Origin: Spinacia oleracea
Lineage: Eukaryota > Streptophyta > Magnoliopsida > Caryophyllales > Amaranthaceae
DNA length: 64,000 nucleotides
Direction: 5' to 3'
Assembly (NCBI RefSeq): GCF_020520425.1
Contig: NC_079491.1
Location: 20,699,449-20,763,448, forward strand
Shown here: piece by piece, positions 1-10,739 of the stretch
Layout of the letters: every line of letters starts with the position of its first letter
How positions within the stretch are numbered: position 1 is the stretch's first letter
Program-made: the position numbers and the translations under genes
Notes under the pieces: model-generated
What the model was told of the DNA's origin: nothing
Databases searched by the model: none
Seen by the model: only the letters and a program-made list of their open reading frames with translations

Positions 1-2814
1 TCTTATGGACCTAGATTGTGAATTTTACTACACACAATCATTGATGATCATTCTTGACTTAAGTAATCATCAACATGATCTAACCTAGATCTTTATGATT
101 TCTTGCCAAGTGGATTTTATACTTCTGAATCTTTGAACTAGCCAAACAGATTCAACTTATATCACTTTTGAGTAAATAAACCTATATTCACTCAAATCCA
201 TGTGAAATAATAAAGTCATAAAATCTTTCTTTAGCTTTGAACTCTATTGTCTAGGCGTTCTAACAATAGTTCATATCTTTTGTTACTTTCAACAAGTAAG
301 ACTAGTTGTCTTAAATTGATCTAGAAATCAATCAACTTTCAAAAGTCCATCAAAATAGAGCTTTTGAATGTTAACTTGTTGATATGGTCTAAGCAACAAT
401 GCTAAAGGTTAGTGGAACTCAAATCAAGAGATTGATTTGAACCTAGTAAAGTTTTATTGTTAAAGAGTTGTTTGTTTTAATCAAGCATATTGACTCAACC
501 CGTAATTGACCATTTCACTCAAATAAACAAACAAACATTTGTTTTTGTTTTTCTTGAATGCGAGTCTTTCTGTGTTTGAAGCAGAAATTTAGGTATGCTG
601 ATTATGGAAAAAAATAGCCATTAAGTTCCAGCCTTTGAAAGGACTTAAAACAAACTATATGACCCTACAACTAATGTAGCATTGCCATGCTTCATTTCCC
701 ACTTGTAGGTCATTAGTGTAGCCTAGCTTCCTTAGTTTGAGTTATTACCGAAGTAAGAACCTCAAGCGGTATATGATACCAAGGAAATTTGATTCCTAGG
801 TCACTTCTCTTTAAACATAGACTTATAGGTAGAAACGGAATTGTAAATTCCTTTCATTTGTTCATTTGTTTTCCTATTTCTTGTACCCTTTCTTATAGTC
901 TTAAGAATTGACTTCTCTGGTGTTGACTTTTATACTTTGTTAGACATGTCTAATGTTATTTTATCAAAGTTCTTACCATTTATGTTGAATATTCTGTTTC
1001 AACTAGATGATCTTACTAGAAGCTTCTAAAGTTCTCTAAGCATCGATCTATTCGAATGTCTAGGGACTAGACTCATTCGAGAATTAAATGGAAAAAGGAT
1101 TTTAGGTTGTTAACCAATGGTAAAGCTGAGCGTTTAAACTCAATGCTTTATGATCTCAAAACTACATTGTATTTTGAATTCACAAGCACCAATCGGTTCG
1201 CCATTCGACTTTGATATTCGAAAACAACCATAAAAGTCGCTAAAAGAAACGTACATTTTAAACTGCTCATTTTCTTTCATTTCCGTGAATTGTTCTTGGA
1301 TTCACTACCAATCGAGGAAATTTACTGTTACCTTTCTAAAAGGATTTACTACAGTGCAAGATATTTAATTATAAAAAATAATTAAAACATACATTGAAGC
1401 ATGCAAAGTCTAAACATTTATCATGAATAATAACTTGAAATTAAAGCAATCATGCAATTCAAACAAGTTATTAGCATTTTATTCGATTTTATTGTTCCGG
1501 CAGGTGTGAATAAAATGATTCCAAGATCCTAAAATCATTGAAGAACTAAGCACAGTTTGTCGACTTAATACTAAAACATCTTAGGTAAGCAAAAGCCTTT
1601 TGCTAATAGTCTAGAAACTATTCTTGGTTGATAGGTACGTCTAAGAACTTATTAGGTAAACCTATCGATTTTGCCACGACATAAAAGGACTCCTTACTTA
1701 TATCGTTGAGTTTCACCAAAACTAACATGTACTCACAATTATTTGTGTACCTTGCCCCTTTAGGACCAATAAGTAACACCTCGCTGAGCGAAAACTATTA
1801 CTAGATTGATGTAAAGGATATCCAAGCAAGTGTATATTTTGGCATGGCACCTTTTAACTCAATTTTTAAGTTTGGAACTTAAGGCTCTTACTATGTTGGT
1901 TAGATTTTAAGTGAACTAAAATCCTTAATCATGCAACATAATCAAGCTTTGATCTCATGCATTTTAAGACATATTTAAAAGCAATAAATAACTTAAAACA
2001 TGCATAAGATAAAGGTGATCTAGTATGGCCCGACATCATCTTGAAGCTTTAACTTCAAAGTCCGTCTTGAAAATCTCCGTGGGAGGCACCATTTTCTTCA
2101 AATAGAATAAGTTATAATTAAAACTAATTACAACTATTTGATGGTACGCATACCATATTTGAATTGAAAAACAACTTTGGTACTTTAGACCAATTACATT
2201 CAAATTAATGGTACGCAGACCATATTTTCTATCCTATTTGGGCCATACTAGTCACTTCATAACCTGCAAAACAGTACATATACAATATATACCATTCACC
2301 CATTCATTATCATGAATGGCCCACATAGCTGGTTAGTAAAACACATTATGCATCACATAAACATTTGCAGCAATTAATCAAGGGCACCAATAATCTACAA
2401 ATTATTCAGTCCTTATTAATTCTAATCAAGTTGTTTTAACCTTAAGGATTTGTAGACCTAATCAAGAGTATATGACTAAAAGGGCTCCCACTTAAACCAA
2501 TAAATTCATATGCTTTACTAATTTTAAACATAAAAATGTATTTCTAGTCTAACCGGAAACATACAAATTTAATTAAAATTTAAAGCTCATATAAATTTAT
2601 AATTGAATCCGTAAATTTAATTTAATTTCAGTCGTATTTAAATTAATTCATGATTTTAATTTTAGTAAAATAATTAGAATAAATAAAATTTATTATAATT
2701 ACAATATTCAAAATTAAAATCCAAGAAAATAATTTAAATTATTAATTTTAAAATTAATCAAAATTACGTAAACTGAAAATTTCAAATTAAAATTTCAAAA
2801 CGATCTAATCGCAA

Positions 2815-3350
2815 CGCAACAACCCCACGCAAAGCACGCCCATGGGCCACACGCACACAGCCATCGCTGGCCATGTGCGTGCAGCCCATGCGCTGGGTCG
2901 CATCGCTGCTGCTCCCCATCGCAAGGTGCGCGCCAGCGCTCGTCGCAACAAGCATGTTGCTGACCATCGATGGGCGCAGCGCTCGTCGCACGTCGCAACA
3001 AGCATGCTGCACGCCATCGCTGGGCGCAGCTCTCGTCGCACGTCGCAACAAGCACTTGCGCTCGCTGCGCGCGAGGCTCTGCACGCTTGCGCGAGGCAGT
3101 GCGCGTTGTGGCGCAGCACGCTTGCTGCCCACACGCGACTGCTCGTGCCTTGCTCTCGCCCTTGCCCATGCGTCCATTGCTCACAGCCCACGACACAAGG
3201 CAGGGCTGCTGCCTTGTGCTCGTGCACCATGCCCTTGCTCGCTGCATTCGTACCGCATGGGCGACGAGCTCCCTTGCTCGTCGTCGCATGCCCGCACTAT
3301 ACAACACCCCTTAAGGGTAACACGTAGCGTCCATTGCTTTGTGCGTGCAA
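2815..3350. repeat. GC-rich island with ~50-bp tandem repeats inside the retroelement
   Basis: Composition switches sharply from AT-rich to GC-rich. A unit beginning CGTCGCAACAAGCATG recurs at about 2941, 2991 and 3041 (50-bp period), with further diverged CGCTCGTCGC-type copies around it. Overlapping ORFs in several frames on both strands come from the lack of AT-rich stop codons, not from coding selection. They resemble no protein I know. Confidence 0.75.
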
Positions 3351-4051
3351 GTTATATGAGCGAATCGCATAAAAATTAAAAATTTATATTCAAAATTAAT
3401 GACAAATTAATAAATAATATTAATTTCATAATTTTAGGGCGAAAAATCGAAAATTTATTATTTAATTGATTTCTGATTAGCATGGATTCAATTCTAGGTC
3501 ATAAAAATTTAAAATTTAACATAAATTTACAATTTTTATGGTGGTTTTTAATCATAGGTATCTAATTAAATTATAACTAATTATGAAAATCAAATTAATT
3601 CTAAATTATTCCAATTTTCAACAAATTAATCATAATTACAAATTAGATTGCATAATTAACAAGGCTAGGCATTCAAACTTGTTAAACATATACAGTAGGT
3701 CAATCAAAAATTCAAGATTTATCAACAAGAACCGCAAATATTTAATTTAACATCTTAAATTTACGAAATTTTGCATTCGAAAAACTAAAACCTCCGAAAA
3801 GTCATAGTTAGGCTTCGAATTTGAGAATTCTGGGTCAAAATTTTAGAATGCCTTTTACATGCGGAATTGACACAAAAATCACTCGATTTGGATGAGTAAC
3901 GAAGAAACTGCCGAAAAACTGCGTACGTATAATTAAATAAACGCAATTTGCAATTAATTAACAATTACGAAAATTAATCACCCCTTTTAATTCTTGCAAA
4001 TTTGTAATATTTAACCATGTTCATGCAATTTAGATTATGAAAATAATAAGA

Positions 4052-4066
4052 GGCTCGTGATACCAC
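4052..4066 (-). other. Primer-binding site (tRNA-iMet type)
   Basis: On the minus strand the LTR end CCTAACA is followed directly by GTGGTATCACGAGCC, which resembles the TGGTATCAGAGC primer site complementary to initiator tRNA-Met. This fixes element orientation (minus) and the inner LTR boundary. Confidence 0.75.
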
Positions 4067-5494
4067 TGTTAGGTTATGATACATATGACAGTTCATAAAT
4101 CATGCGGAAAAACCATAAAGCCAGGAAAGCATATTATTTACACATAATCATTTAGCATAGAATTGATGCATACATGTTGTAGCGTGCCTTCCCTAGCTGC
4201 GCCCGGACCGAACAAGAAAAAGTCTTTAGGACTCCAAATGTCGTCCCTCCGTAGATAGTCCACAGTATGTCCGGATCCGCCTCAAGTTAGACCAACTAGA
4301 ATCGCCCTTAAGGTTACTAGGAATTTCGGCTATGTGTTTGCAAGTGTATGGCTGATTTTTCTTTCAAAAACTTACCCTTTGAATACTTCAATCGTACCTG
4401 CAAATAATGACCTTAGGCCCTTATTTATAGAGGTATGGAAAAGGAACTGGAATCCTATTAGGATACTAATTAGTTAAACTAGAATCCTAGTAGGACTCTA
4501 ACTAATTAATTTTATCCTTTTAGGATTAGGAATTTAATCATCAAACAAATCCTACACAATTTAGGTTTCGTATGTGAACACAAACTCTACACGAGCATGA
4601 CCCACGAGCGTGCAGGCCATGCCCGCGCACAGCCCACACGGCCGCTCGGCCTACGCGAGCCGCAAGCCCACGCGAGCAGCAACACAGCTCGCAGCCCATT
4701 GCTGCGCGCGCTGCCATGGCCTGCTGGGCCTGGCCTTGCGCTGGGCCTGGCGTGGCCTTGGCTGTTCGTGTGGCGCGCTTGGCTTTGCTGGGCGATGGCC
4801 TGGCTTCGTGCTGGGCCCTCGTCCGGCAGGCCTCGTCCGATGCTTATTCGTACGATACGCTTCCGATTAAATTCCCGGTTCCGGAATTCATTTCCGATAC
4901 GAACAATATTTAATATTTCCGATTCCGGAATTAATTTTCGTTTCGAACAAATATTTAATATTTCCGTTTCCGGAATTATTTTCCGATTCCGATAATATTT
5001 CCGATTCTGACAATATTTCCGTTTCCGGCAATATTTCCGATTCCGGCAATATTTCCATTTCCGATAATATTTTCCGATACGTACCATGTTTCCGTTTCCG
5101 GCAACATCTACGACTTGGATAATATTTATATTTCCGATACGATCCATATTTCCGTTTCCGGCAATATCATCGTTTCCGGAGTATTCATTTCTTGCTTGTG
5201 ACGATCTCAGCTCCCACTGAAACCAAGATCCGTCGATTCCGAATATCCATAGATAGAGTATTTAATGCCATTAAATACTTGATCCGTTTACGTACTATTT
5301 GTGTGACCCTACGGGTTCAGTCAAGAGTAAGCTGTGGATTAATATCATTAATTCCACTTGAACTGAAGCGGCCTCTAGCTAGGCATTCAGCTCACTTGAT
5401 CTCACTGAATTATTAACTTGTTAATTAATACTGAACCGCACTTATTAGACTTAACATAGAATGCATACTTGGACCAAGGGCATTATTTCCTTCA
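4067..5494 (-). mobile_element. 5' LTR of the copia-type element (1428 bp)
   Basis: On the minus strand it runs from TGAAGGAAATAATGCCC to CCTAACA, with canonical TG...CA ends next to a primer site. It contains a GC-rich island (about 4590-4850) and an array of TTTCCG-type repeats (about 4855-5185). The 5-bp flank at 5495-5499 (AGATT) should be the target duplication, but its partner is off-window. Related sequence occurs on the plus strand at 44085-44680. Confidence 0.8.
4855..5185. repeat. TTTCCG(A/T)TTCCGGCAATA tandem repeats inside the LTR
   Basis: About fifteen diverged copies of an 18-20 bp unit such as TTTCCGATTCCGGCAATA run head to tail. Minus-strand translation gives a repetitive Arg/Lys/Tyr/Cys string (186-codon ORF at 4587-5147), which is the repeat read through and not a real protein. 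The array lies in the LTR, possibly in its promoter region. Confidence 0.8.
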
Positions 5495-6064
5495 AGATTC
5501 GCTGCTCCTCACAATCCAATCGTGGCCGTTAAATTTCATTAATCCCGTACAAAAAATCCGCGTTCAATTGTCCGGTCGAACCTTAATGGAGGTTCGACCG
5601 AACCTCATACAATCAGGAACTCTAAATTTTCGGTTCGGTCGAATTCCGTTACGGGTTCGAACGAACCCAATTTACTCTGTTTTTCTCTGTTTTGGGCTCG
5701 ATTTTGATTGATTTGTTGCTCTATTTTCATGGCTGATTTGTTGCGCGGAGATTGTGGCGGCGTGCCTGGGTCACCAAAGATGGAGGTGCTGGTGGTAGGC
5801 GGCTGCGTGGATGGAGGCAGTTAGAGGATTGTGAGGCTGAGTGAGAAGGTGAAGGGATCAGATGTTGGTGCTGCTGTATTTGGATAGTTGTTGTAGCAGT
5901 CACGAGATGAAGATGGATGTTGAGGGAGAGCCGTGGAGCGTTGTGGTGTTGCTGTTGCATTTGGCTTGGTTGTGTGGTGTAGGATAGACCGTATGGAGCG
6001 GTGTAGGATAAGGTTTGGCTTTGTTGTACAATTAATTTGGCCCTTGGAATTAGTATCCCGAAAC
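5495..6064. other. Intergenic stretch with an 11-bp hairpin
   Basis: No gene recognised. An inverted repeat CGGTCGAACCT / AGGTTCGACCG (5573-5583 and 5590-5600, 6-nt loop) lies among further GGTTCGA(C/A)CGAACC-like motifs up to 5670. The 113-codon minus-strand ORF at 5727-6068 is Gln/His/Ser/Pro-rich and matches no family I know. It could be diverged sequence from the adjacent retroelement. Confidence 0.4.
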
Positions 6065-6099
6065 TCAAACACGTTCACCTACACAAAATAAACAAAGAC

Positions 6100-7058
6100 A
6101 AGGGGAACTAAATAAAAATAAAAACGAAACTAAATAATAATAAAAATAATAATAGTAGTAGTAAGGGTGTCCTAGCAGTAAATGATGTGGATTCTGAATT
6201 GAATTGTCCTTTGTTGGGAATCTCTTTCTGCTGCTCTTCTTGAAGTAGTAGGCCATAGGATTTGGGAATAGTTGGTAGTGGATTCATCATTAAGATTGTA
6301 CTCTTGCAGTTGTCAAACTTTCGATTCAGCTTCATCAAAAGTTGAATCAACCTTTGATTTTGTTGAGATTTAGAAGTTTCTGAGTCAATGTACAGCTGCA
6401 TCCAGTGCAAACACAAGAAGGTATTGGATCCATTCCATCTAACTGATCCCACAACAACTTGATTTTAGTAAAGAAACTGACAATCTCTTCATTCTCCTCT
6501 TGAGTTAGATCACTGAGATTTTGTTGAACAGTATATAATTGAGGTCCTGAAGATTGACAAAATATTTCTTCAAGATCAAGCCAAATTTCTCTTGCAATTT
6601 TGAGATAGAGCACACTTCTTGCTATTGAAGTTTCAAGTGAAGCCAACATCCAAGAAATTACAACGCCATTACACCTGTTCTATATTCTGAAGTTAGAAGA
6701 ATTTGCTGCAGGTTGTGTTAAGCTTCCATCCACAAAACACAACTTGTTTCTAGCTGATAATGCAATCATCATCAAACGTCTCCAATCGTTGAAGCATTTT
6801 CCATCAAACACAAAATTCACAAGTTTTGAGGCATTCACATCATTGTTGCTAAGATAATATGCAGAATTTGGATTAAGTGAAGGATCAGTTTGCTGGTCAG
6901 CAGGCATTGTAACTATTTTGATTTCAAATTTCTGAGAATTTCAGTGGATTATCAAGAGTTCTTGAACAAATTCAGCTGATAATAGTCTGAATAAAGATTA
7001 GTTTGAACAGAAAAATTGAAGAGAAAATCGAGCAAGATCAAATTCTGCTCTGATACCA
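6100..7058 (-). pseudogene. Frameshifted copia gag and leader of a truncated retroelement
   Basis: Minus-strand gag fragments occur in different frames. At 6907-6680 is a copia gag N-terminus with DWRRLMMIALSARNKLCFVD. At 6649-6347 is a middle part with LYTVQQNLSDLTQEENEEIV and LLWDQLDG. At about 6330-6165 is a part with ILMMNPLPTIPKSYGLLLQE. These are hallmarks of plant Ty1/copia gag (Retrotran_gag_3/UBN2 type). At least two frameshifts and a stop near 6680 break it. Protease, integrase and RT are missing: sequence identity to a retroelement fades leftward of about 6165. Confidence 0.8.
7047..7058 (-). other. Primer-binding site, perfect tRNA-iMet match
   Basis: The minus strand reads TTTAACA followed by TGGTATCAGAGC, the standard 12-nt sequence complementary to the 3' end of initiator tRNA-Met. 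It separates the LTR from the gag leader. Confidence 0.85.
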
Positions 7059-7450
7059 TGTTAAAGTTCATCATCTGAGATGAACTTGCATAGAGAAATA
7101 AGAGAGTAACACTGTATTGGATTAATGAAATGAAATATTACAAGCTAATCAGTATATATACAAGATAATGTGGACTGATAGATGATGTGCTTAGACCAAT
7201 CAAGTTCCTTCATTTGTACACATCATCACTAGCTCTAACTAAATTCTTATGACAACATAAATAAAAGGGAAGCTCTTTTAACAAACTTCCTTGATAGGAG
7301 AGTTTGTTTGAGTACGTTCTAGAAGCTTGACTCAGCATGGTTGTATGATGTTGTTGATGTGTTGTTGCTAGCTGGTTGTTGATGTGTTGTTGCTGTTGGC
7401 TTCGAGCAGTGAGATGTAGTGGAGTAGGATGTACCAATAATAATCCAGCA
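7059..7450 (-). mobile_element. 5' LTR (392 bp) of the truncated copia element
   Basis: The minus strand runs from TGCTGGATTATTATTGG to TTTAACA with TG...CA ends, directly abutting the primer site at 7047-7058. The element's 3' part and second LTR are absent. This LTR ends only 124 bp beyond the BURP stop codon, so it may provide part of the BURP 3' flank. Confidence 0.8.
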
Positions 7451-7573
7451 TTCCCACAGAGAGATTAAATACAAAATAAACACTAGCTCAACCAATACTA
7501 GCGACTCTTATAGGTGTAATGCTTCACAATAACAGATTAACAGTGAATTCAAAAACAGAGAACATACTCTTTA

Positions 7574-8497
7574 TTAAGGAGTATAAACAAAAACCCCTAA
7601 CTTATTACTCCGTATGTAATAGAAACTATACTTCCCATCATTAAAAGTATTAAACAGTAATCCAAGTATGTCATCAGTAGCAAGAAAGTGATATATTGGA
7701 GTACCTGGTTTGGCCTTCATAAGACAAAAAAGCAGGAAATTTGGATCCCACAAATCAGTCTCCATGTGACACATAGCTAAAGCTTGCACTTTGTTTCCAT
7801 CTTCAGCAACAAGAGGAACCACACGAAGCTCAATATTCTCTTTATGGTGGCACCCATACACTGCAAATGGAAGAAAAGGCTTCTTGTGACAACCAACAGC
7901 GTCACGCCTTATCGTCATTGGTTTATCTGCAACTGTATACACTTTCCATTTTCCAGATGGTCTTGCAATAGGGTTCACTTCTTTGCCCATGATTCCAGTT
8001 ACGAACTCCATCATAGCCTCTAATGATGCCACACATGACTTCTTCTCTCCAGGAACGGTTGACCTGCAAGAAGATTGGTTCTTCGTGTATGGATTATACA
8101 TACCAGGCTGGTTCTTCTTCATGAATACAGAGGATGCAGGTACTTGGTTTACGAAAAGACAAGGTAGCTTGTTCCCTAGATTAACTTCTTCATATTTGTA
8201 GAAGGTAGTAAGGTTGATAAAATCGAGATTCATGCCCCTGAATGATAATTGACTCTCGTATTTCTCCTTTTCAGCCAGAATGGGGTAGATTTGGTTGATG
8301 AAGTCTTCGTTAACCCGATTCATGTATGTTTCGAGTTCGTTTATATGGATTGGATGTTCGTGTTCAGAAGGAATATACGTGTATTTATTTGCAAGTTTCT
8401 GGTTGTTTATGATGGTGTTGTAATTGGTATCAAGGGTGTGTGACGAAACAGAGACAAACAGGGGAAACACAATCAATATAGCAAAAGAGAAAGACAT
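7574..8497 (-). CDS. BURP-domain protein (USP/RD22-like), secreted
   Basis: A single-exon 307-aa protein. Residues 1-19 (MSFSFAILIVFPLFVSVSS) form a typical signal peptide, so a cell-wall or vacuolar location is likely. The C-terminal half is a BURP domain: CH motifs near residues 203, 216 and 243, with the conserved segments VYGCHHKENIELRVVPLV, LAMCHMETDLWDP and KAKPGTPIYHFL. Spacing is CH-X11-CH-X25-CH-X24-YH against the family rule CH-X10-CH-X25/27-CH-X25/26-CH. The last Cys is Tyr, and about 40 residues follow where the family normally ends within about 15. BURP proteins are plant-specific and often stress- or seed-related; their biochemistry is poorly defined. Start chosen at the ATG giving the signal peptide, with a TATA-like box 71 bp upstream. 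A collapsed copy lies at 9455-9850. Confidence 0.88.
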   Translation of the reverse strand: MSFSFAILIVFPLFVSVSSHTLDTNYNTIINNQKLANKYTYIPSEHEHPIHINELETYMNRVNEDFINQIYPILAEKEKYESQLSFRGMNLDFINLTTFYKYEEVNLGNKLPCLFVNQVPASSVFMKKNQPGMYNPYTKNQSSCRSTVPGEKKSCVASLEAMMEFVTGIMGKEVNPIARPSGKWKVYTVADKPMTIRRDAVGCHKKPFLPFAVYGCHHKENIELRVVPLVAEDGNKVQALAMCHMETDLWDPNFLLFCLMKAKPGTPIYHFLATDDILGLLFNTFNDGKYSFYYIRSNKLGVFVYTP

Positions 8498-8567
8498 ATT
8501 TGTTTTGTGAATTTGATTGCTTACTTTCGTTTGGTTGTGAGGGATTGTTTTGTTTTGAAGGGGTTCG

Positions 8568-8576
8568 ATATTTATA
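8568..8576 (-). promoter_or_regulatory. TATA-like box of the BURP gene
   Basis: Minus-strand CTATAAATA lies 71 bp upstream of the BURP ATG. The same box with the same flanks is kept in the collapsed copy (9682-9690), which supports it as part of the duplicated promoter. Confidence 0.6.
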
Positions 8577-8929
8577 GTAAGAAGTCATACCATTTTCGTT
8601 TGCAGTGGTTTGGTTTCAGTTCTTTAATTAAAATATCATTTGCAAGTTTATTAAACTCTGGAAACAGTTATGATTTCCAAGATTATGGCCGTATTCATTA
8701 AACTCCTTATATAATATATAATATATATAATATATAATATATCTACTAAATAATATATAATAAATAATAAAATAATTAATTTTAATAACTAAATAATTAA
8801 TAATCCAAGCCACACCTGGAACTCCAATATGTCACCTCCTAGCTACTGATGACATTCTTTGGATATCTAAATTTTGGAGTTCGAACAAACCCTTCTTTTT
8901 ACGTATTACTAGTGGTTTAGACCCTGTTC

Positions 8930-9053
8930 TTTTTGTCTTAACTGTAGCTTCATGACTTATTTAGCAGTTCAATTTAGTTCAGTTCGGTTAAATTCAATTC
9001 AATTCAGTTTAGTTCAAGAGCATTTAATTCAGTTAAGTTAAGTTCAATTCAAC

Positions 9054-9114
<61 letters not shown>

Positions 9115-9135
9115 CATTTATATTATTTATTATTA
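8930..9135. repeat. TTCAGTTC/AATTCAATTC simple repeat and (TTA)n microsatellite
   Basis: Degenerate TTCAGTT/TTCAATT units at about 8965-9052 pass into an uninterrupted (TTA)n run of about 60 bp (9053-9113). Confidence 0.85.
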
Positions 9136-9142
9136 TTATATA

Positions 9143-9400
9143 CTCCTCTGTTCCATAATGTTCCTCATGTTTACTATTCATATGGTCAAAGTTTAGAAAC
9201 TTTGACTGTAATTAATAGTATGATTAAGAGTATAAATGTTAACTTGTGGGATATCATTGGATTCGTTTCAATATAAATTTTCTAAATATCATTTTTTTTA
9301 TAATTTTTACTAATACGAAACTAAAATTATTAACGGTCAAAGTAGTGCATTGGAGACCGCGCATAATGAAAAAGTGAGGAACATTATGGAACGGAGGGAG
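9143..9400. mobile_element. Stowaway-like MITE (258 bp)
   Basis: Terminal inverted repeats CTCCTCTGTTCCATAATGTT and, at the right end, AACATTATGGAACGGAGGGAG, flanked by TA on both sides (9141-9142, 9401-9402). The CTCCCTCCGTTCC-type terminus is the Stowaway (Tc1/mariner) signature. It lies between the BURP gene and its relic copy. Confidence 0.85.
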
Positions 9401-9454
9401 TATAATTTAGTATATACTATTAATTTATTATTAATTATTACAATTTACGAAAAA

Positions 9455-9850
9455 GAAGGTAATTTGGGTCCCACGAAGCAGTCTTCATGGAGCATATAGA
9501 TAAATCTTTCTCACAATTGTCTTTGTTTCGTCTAACCTTAAAAAAAATTGATTTTTTTAAGGTTAGATGAAACAGAGACAACAGTTAGAAACAGGGGAAC
9601 AATACAACAAAAGAGAAAGACATATTTTTTGTGAATTTGATTGTTTGGTTGTGGGGATTGTTTCGTTTCGAAGGGGTTCGATATTTATAGTAAGAAGTCA
9701 TACTATTTGCTTTTGCAGACTTGCAGTGGGTTGCATCCTGTTCTTTAATTAAAATACCATTTGCAAGTTCATTAAACTCTAGAAACAGTTATGATTTTCA
9801 AGATTATGGCCTTGTTCATTAAACTCCGTATGTAATATATAATAATATAT
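9455..9850 (-). pseudogene. Collapsed tandem duplicate of the BURP gene
   Basis: Two blocks match the BURP locus in order and orientation. 9457-9500 matches coding sequence near 7733-7779 (AATTTGGGTCCCAC against AATTTGGATCCCAC). 9560-9850 matches the signal-peptide start, 5' leader, TATA box and promoter at 8440-8730. About 650 bp of coding sequence between these blocks is gone, replaced by about 60 bp carrying a hairpin (9519-9579). The gene is dead but its promoter region is still clearly alignable. Confidence 0.85.
9519..9579. repeat. Hairpin at the BURP-relic deletion point
   Basis: Arms GTTTCGTCTAACCTTAAAAA and TTTTTAAGGTTAGATGAAAC, extended outward by GTCTTT / AGAGAC with few mismatches, surround a loop of about 4 nt. 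One arm belongs to the relic coding strand at 9564-9579; the other is its inverted copy. Confidence 0.8.
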
Positions 9851-10078
9851 AATATATAAAATAAATAATAAATAATAAATAATAAATAATAAAATAATTA
9901 ATTATTAATAACTAAATAATTAATAATCCATAATCAATTACTAAATAATAATAATAAATTATAAATTATAATAATTAACAATGAATTAATAGTAAATACT
10001 AAATTATATTATAATAATAAATAATAATAATATAATAATAATAATAATAATAATAATATACACAATATTTTTATAATA
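9851..10078. repeat. AT-only low-complexity tract
   Basis: AATAAT/TAATAA runs that continue the AT-rich sequence also present upstream of the intact BURP promoter (8700-8810). No gene. Confidence 0.7.
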
Positions 10079-10368
10079 CTCCATCTGTCCCATATTACTT
10101 GTTACACTTTTCTTTTTCGTCCGTCCCAGATTACTTGTTACACTTCTAAAATTGGAATGAGCCTACAATTATTATACTGTCTCTCTCTTCCCACTAAAAA
10201 ATTTTTGGTCCCCACTCTCTCTCTCTCTCATTCAATTAAAAAAAATACTCCAGTAACTCCTATCACATCTACTTTTTCAATAAAATAACAATTGATGACC
10301 AAACAACCACTTATAACCTAAAACTTTGTGCAAAGGTAAGTGTAACAAGTAATGTGGGAATGGGAGGA

Positions 10369-10369
<1 letters not shown>
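10079..10369. mobile_element. Stowaway-like MITE (291 bp)
   Basis: Left end CTCCATCTGTCCCATATTAC, right end GTAATGTGGGAATGGGAGGAG, with TA on both sides (10077-10078, 10370-10371). An internal copy of CCGTCCCAGATTACTTGTTAC lies just inside the left end. Confidence 0.8.
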
Positions 10370-10438
<69 letters not shown>

Positions 10439-10449
10439 TAGTAGTAGTA

Positions 10450-10488
<39 letters not shown>

Positions 10489-10503
10489 TAATAATAATAA
10501 TAA
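10370..10503. repeat. (TAA)n microsatellite
   Basis: About 130 bp of TAA/ATA triplets with one GTA interruption near 10441, directly abutting the Stowaway-like element. Confidence 0.9.
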
Positions 10504-10739
10504 GAATAAGAATAAGAAAAATAAAAAATAGAAATAGAAAATTAATATCTAAAACTAAAGTAATTAAATTATAAAATTATAAAACAAATAAAATAAAATA
10601 AAGTACGAAATTAAGATCTAAAAACTAACAAAAATAGCTAAAAATTTTAAACTAAACTATAAATAATTAAAATGATAAATTAATAAAAATAAAGACTAAA
10701 AATGCTAAAAATAGAATAAAATCGACTCAAATAATGCCT

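Larger units (their letters stand above)
1..4066 (-). mobile_element. Internal region of a copia-type LTR retrotransposon, cut by the left window edge
   Basis: This is the stretch inside the LTR at 4067-5494, read on the minus strand from the primer-binding site at 4052-4066. It is AT-rich apart from a GC-rich island at 2815-3350. In 4 kb I see no ORF resembling gag, protease, integrase or reverse transcriptase. Intact copia elements normally start gag within a few hundred bases of the primer site, so this is probably a non-autonomous (large-derivative type) or strongly decayed element. The other LTR and target duplication lie left of the window. Confidence 0.6.

Noticed and set aside
2782..3379. 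Six overlapping ORFs on both strands, 114-170 codons
   Set aside because: They sit in a GC-rich tandem repeat where stop codons are scarce; low-complexity Ala/Arg/Cys translations in every frame, no family likeness.
4587..5147. 186-codon minus-strand ORF
   Set aside because: Direct read-through of the TTTCCG repeat array and GC island inside an LTR.
7784..8443. Three plus-strand ORFs inside the BURP gene
   Set aside because: Antisense shadows of the BURP coding sequence.
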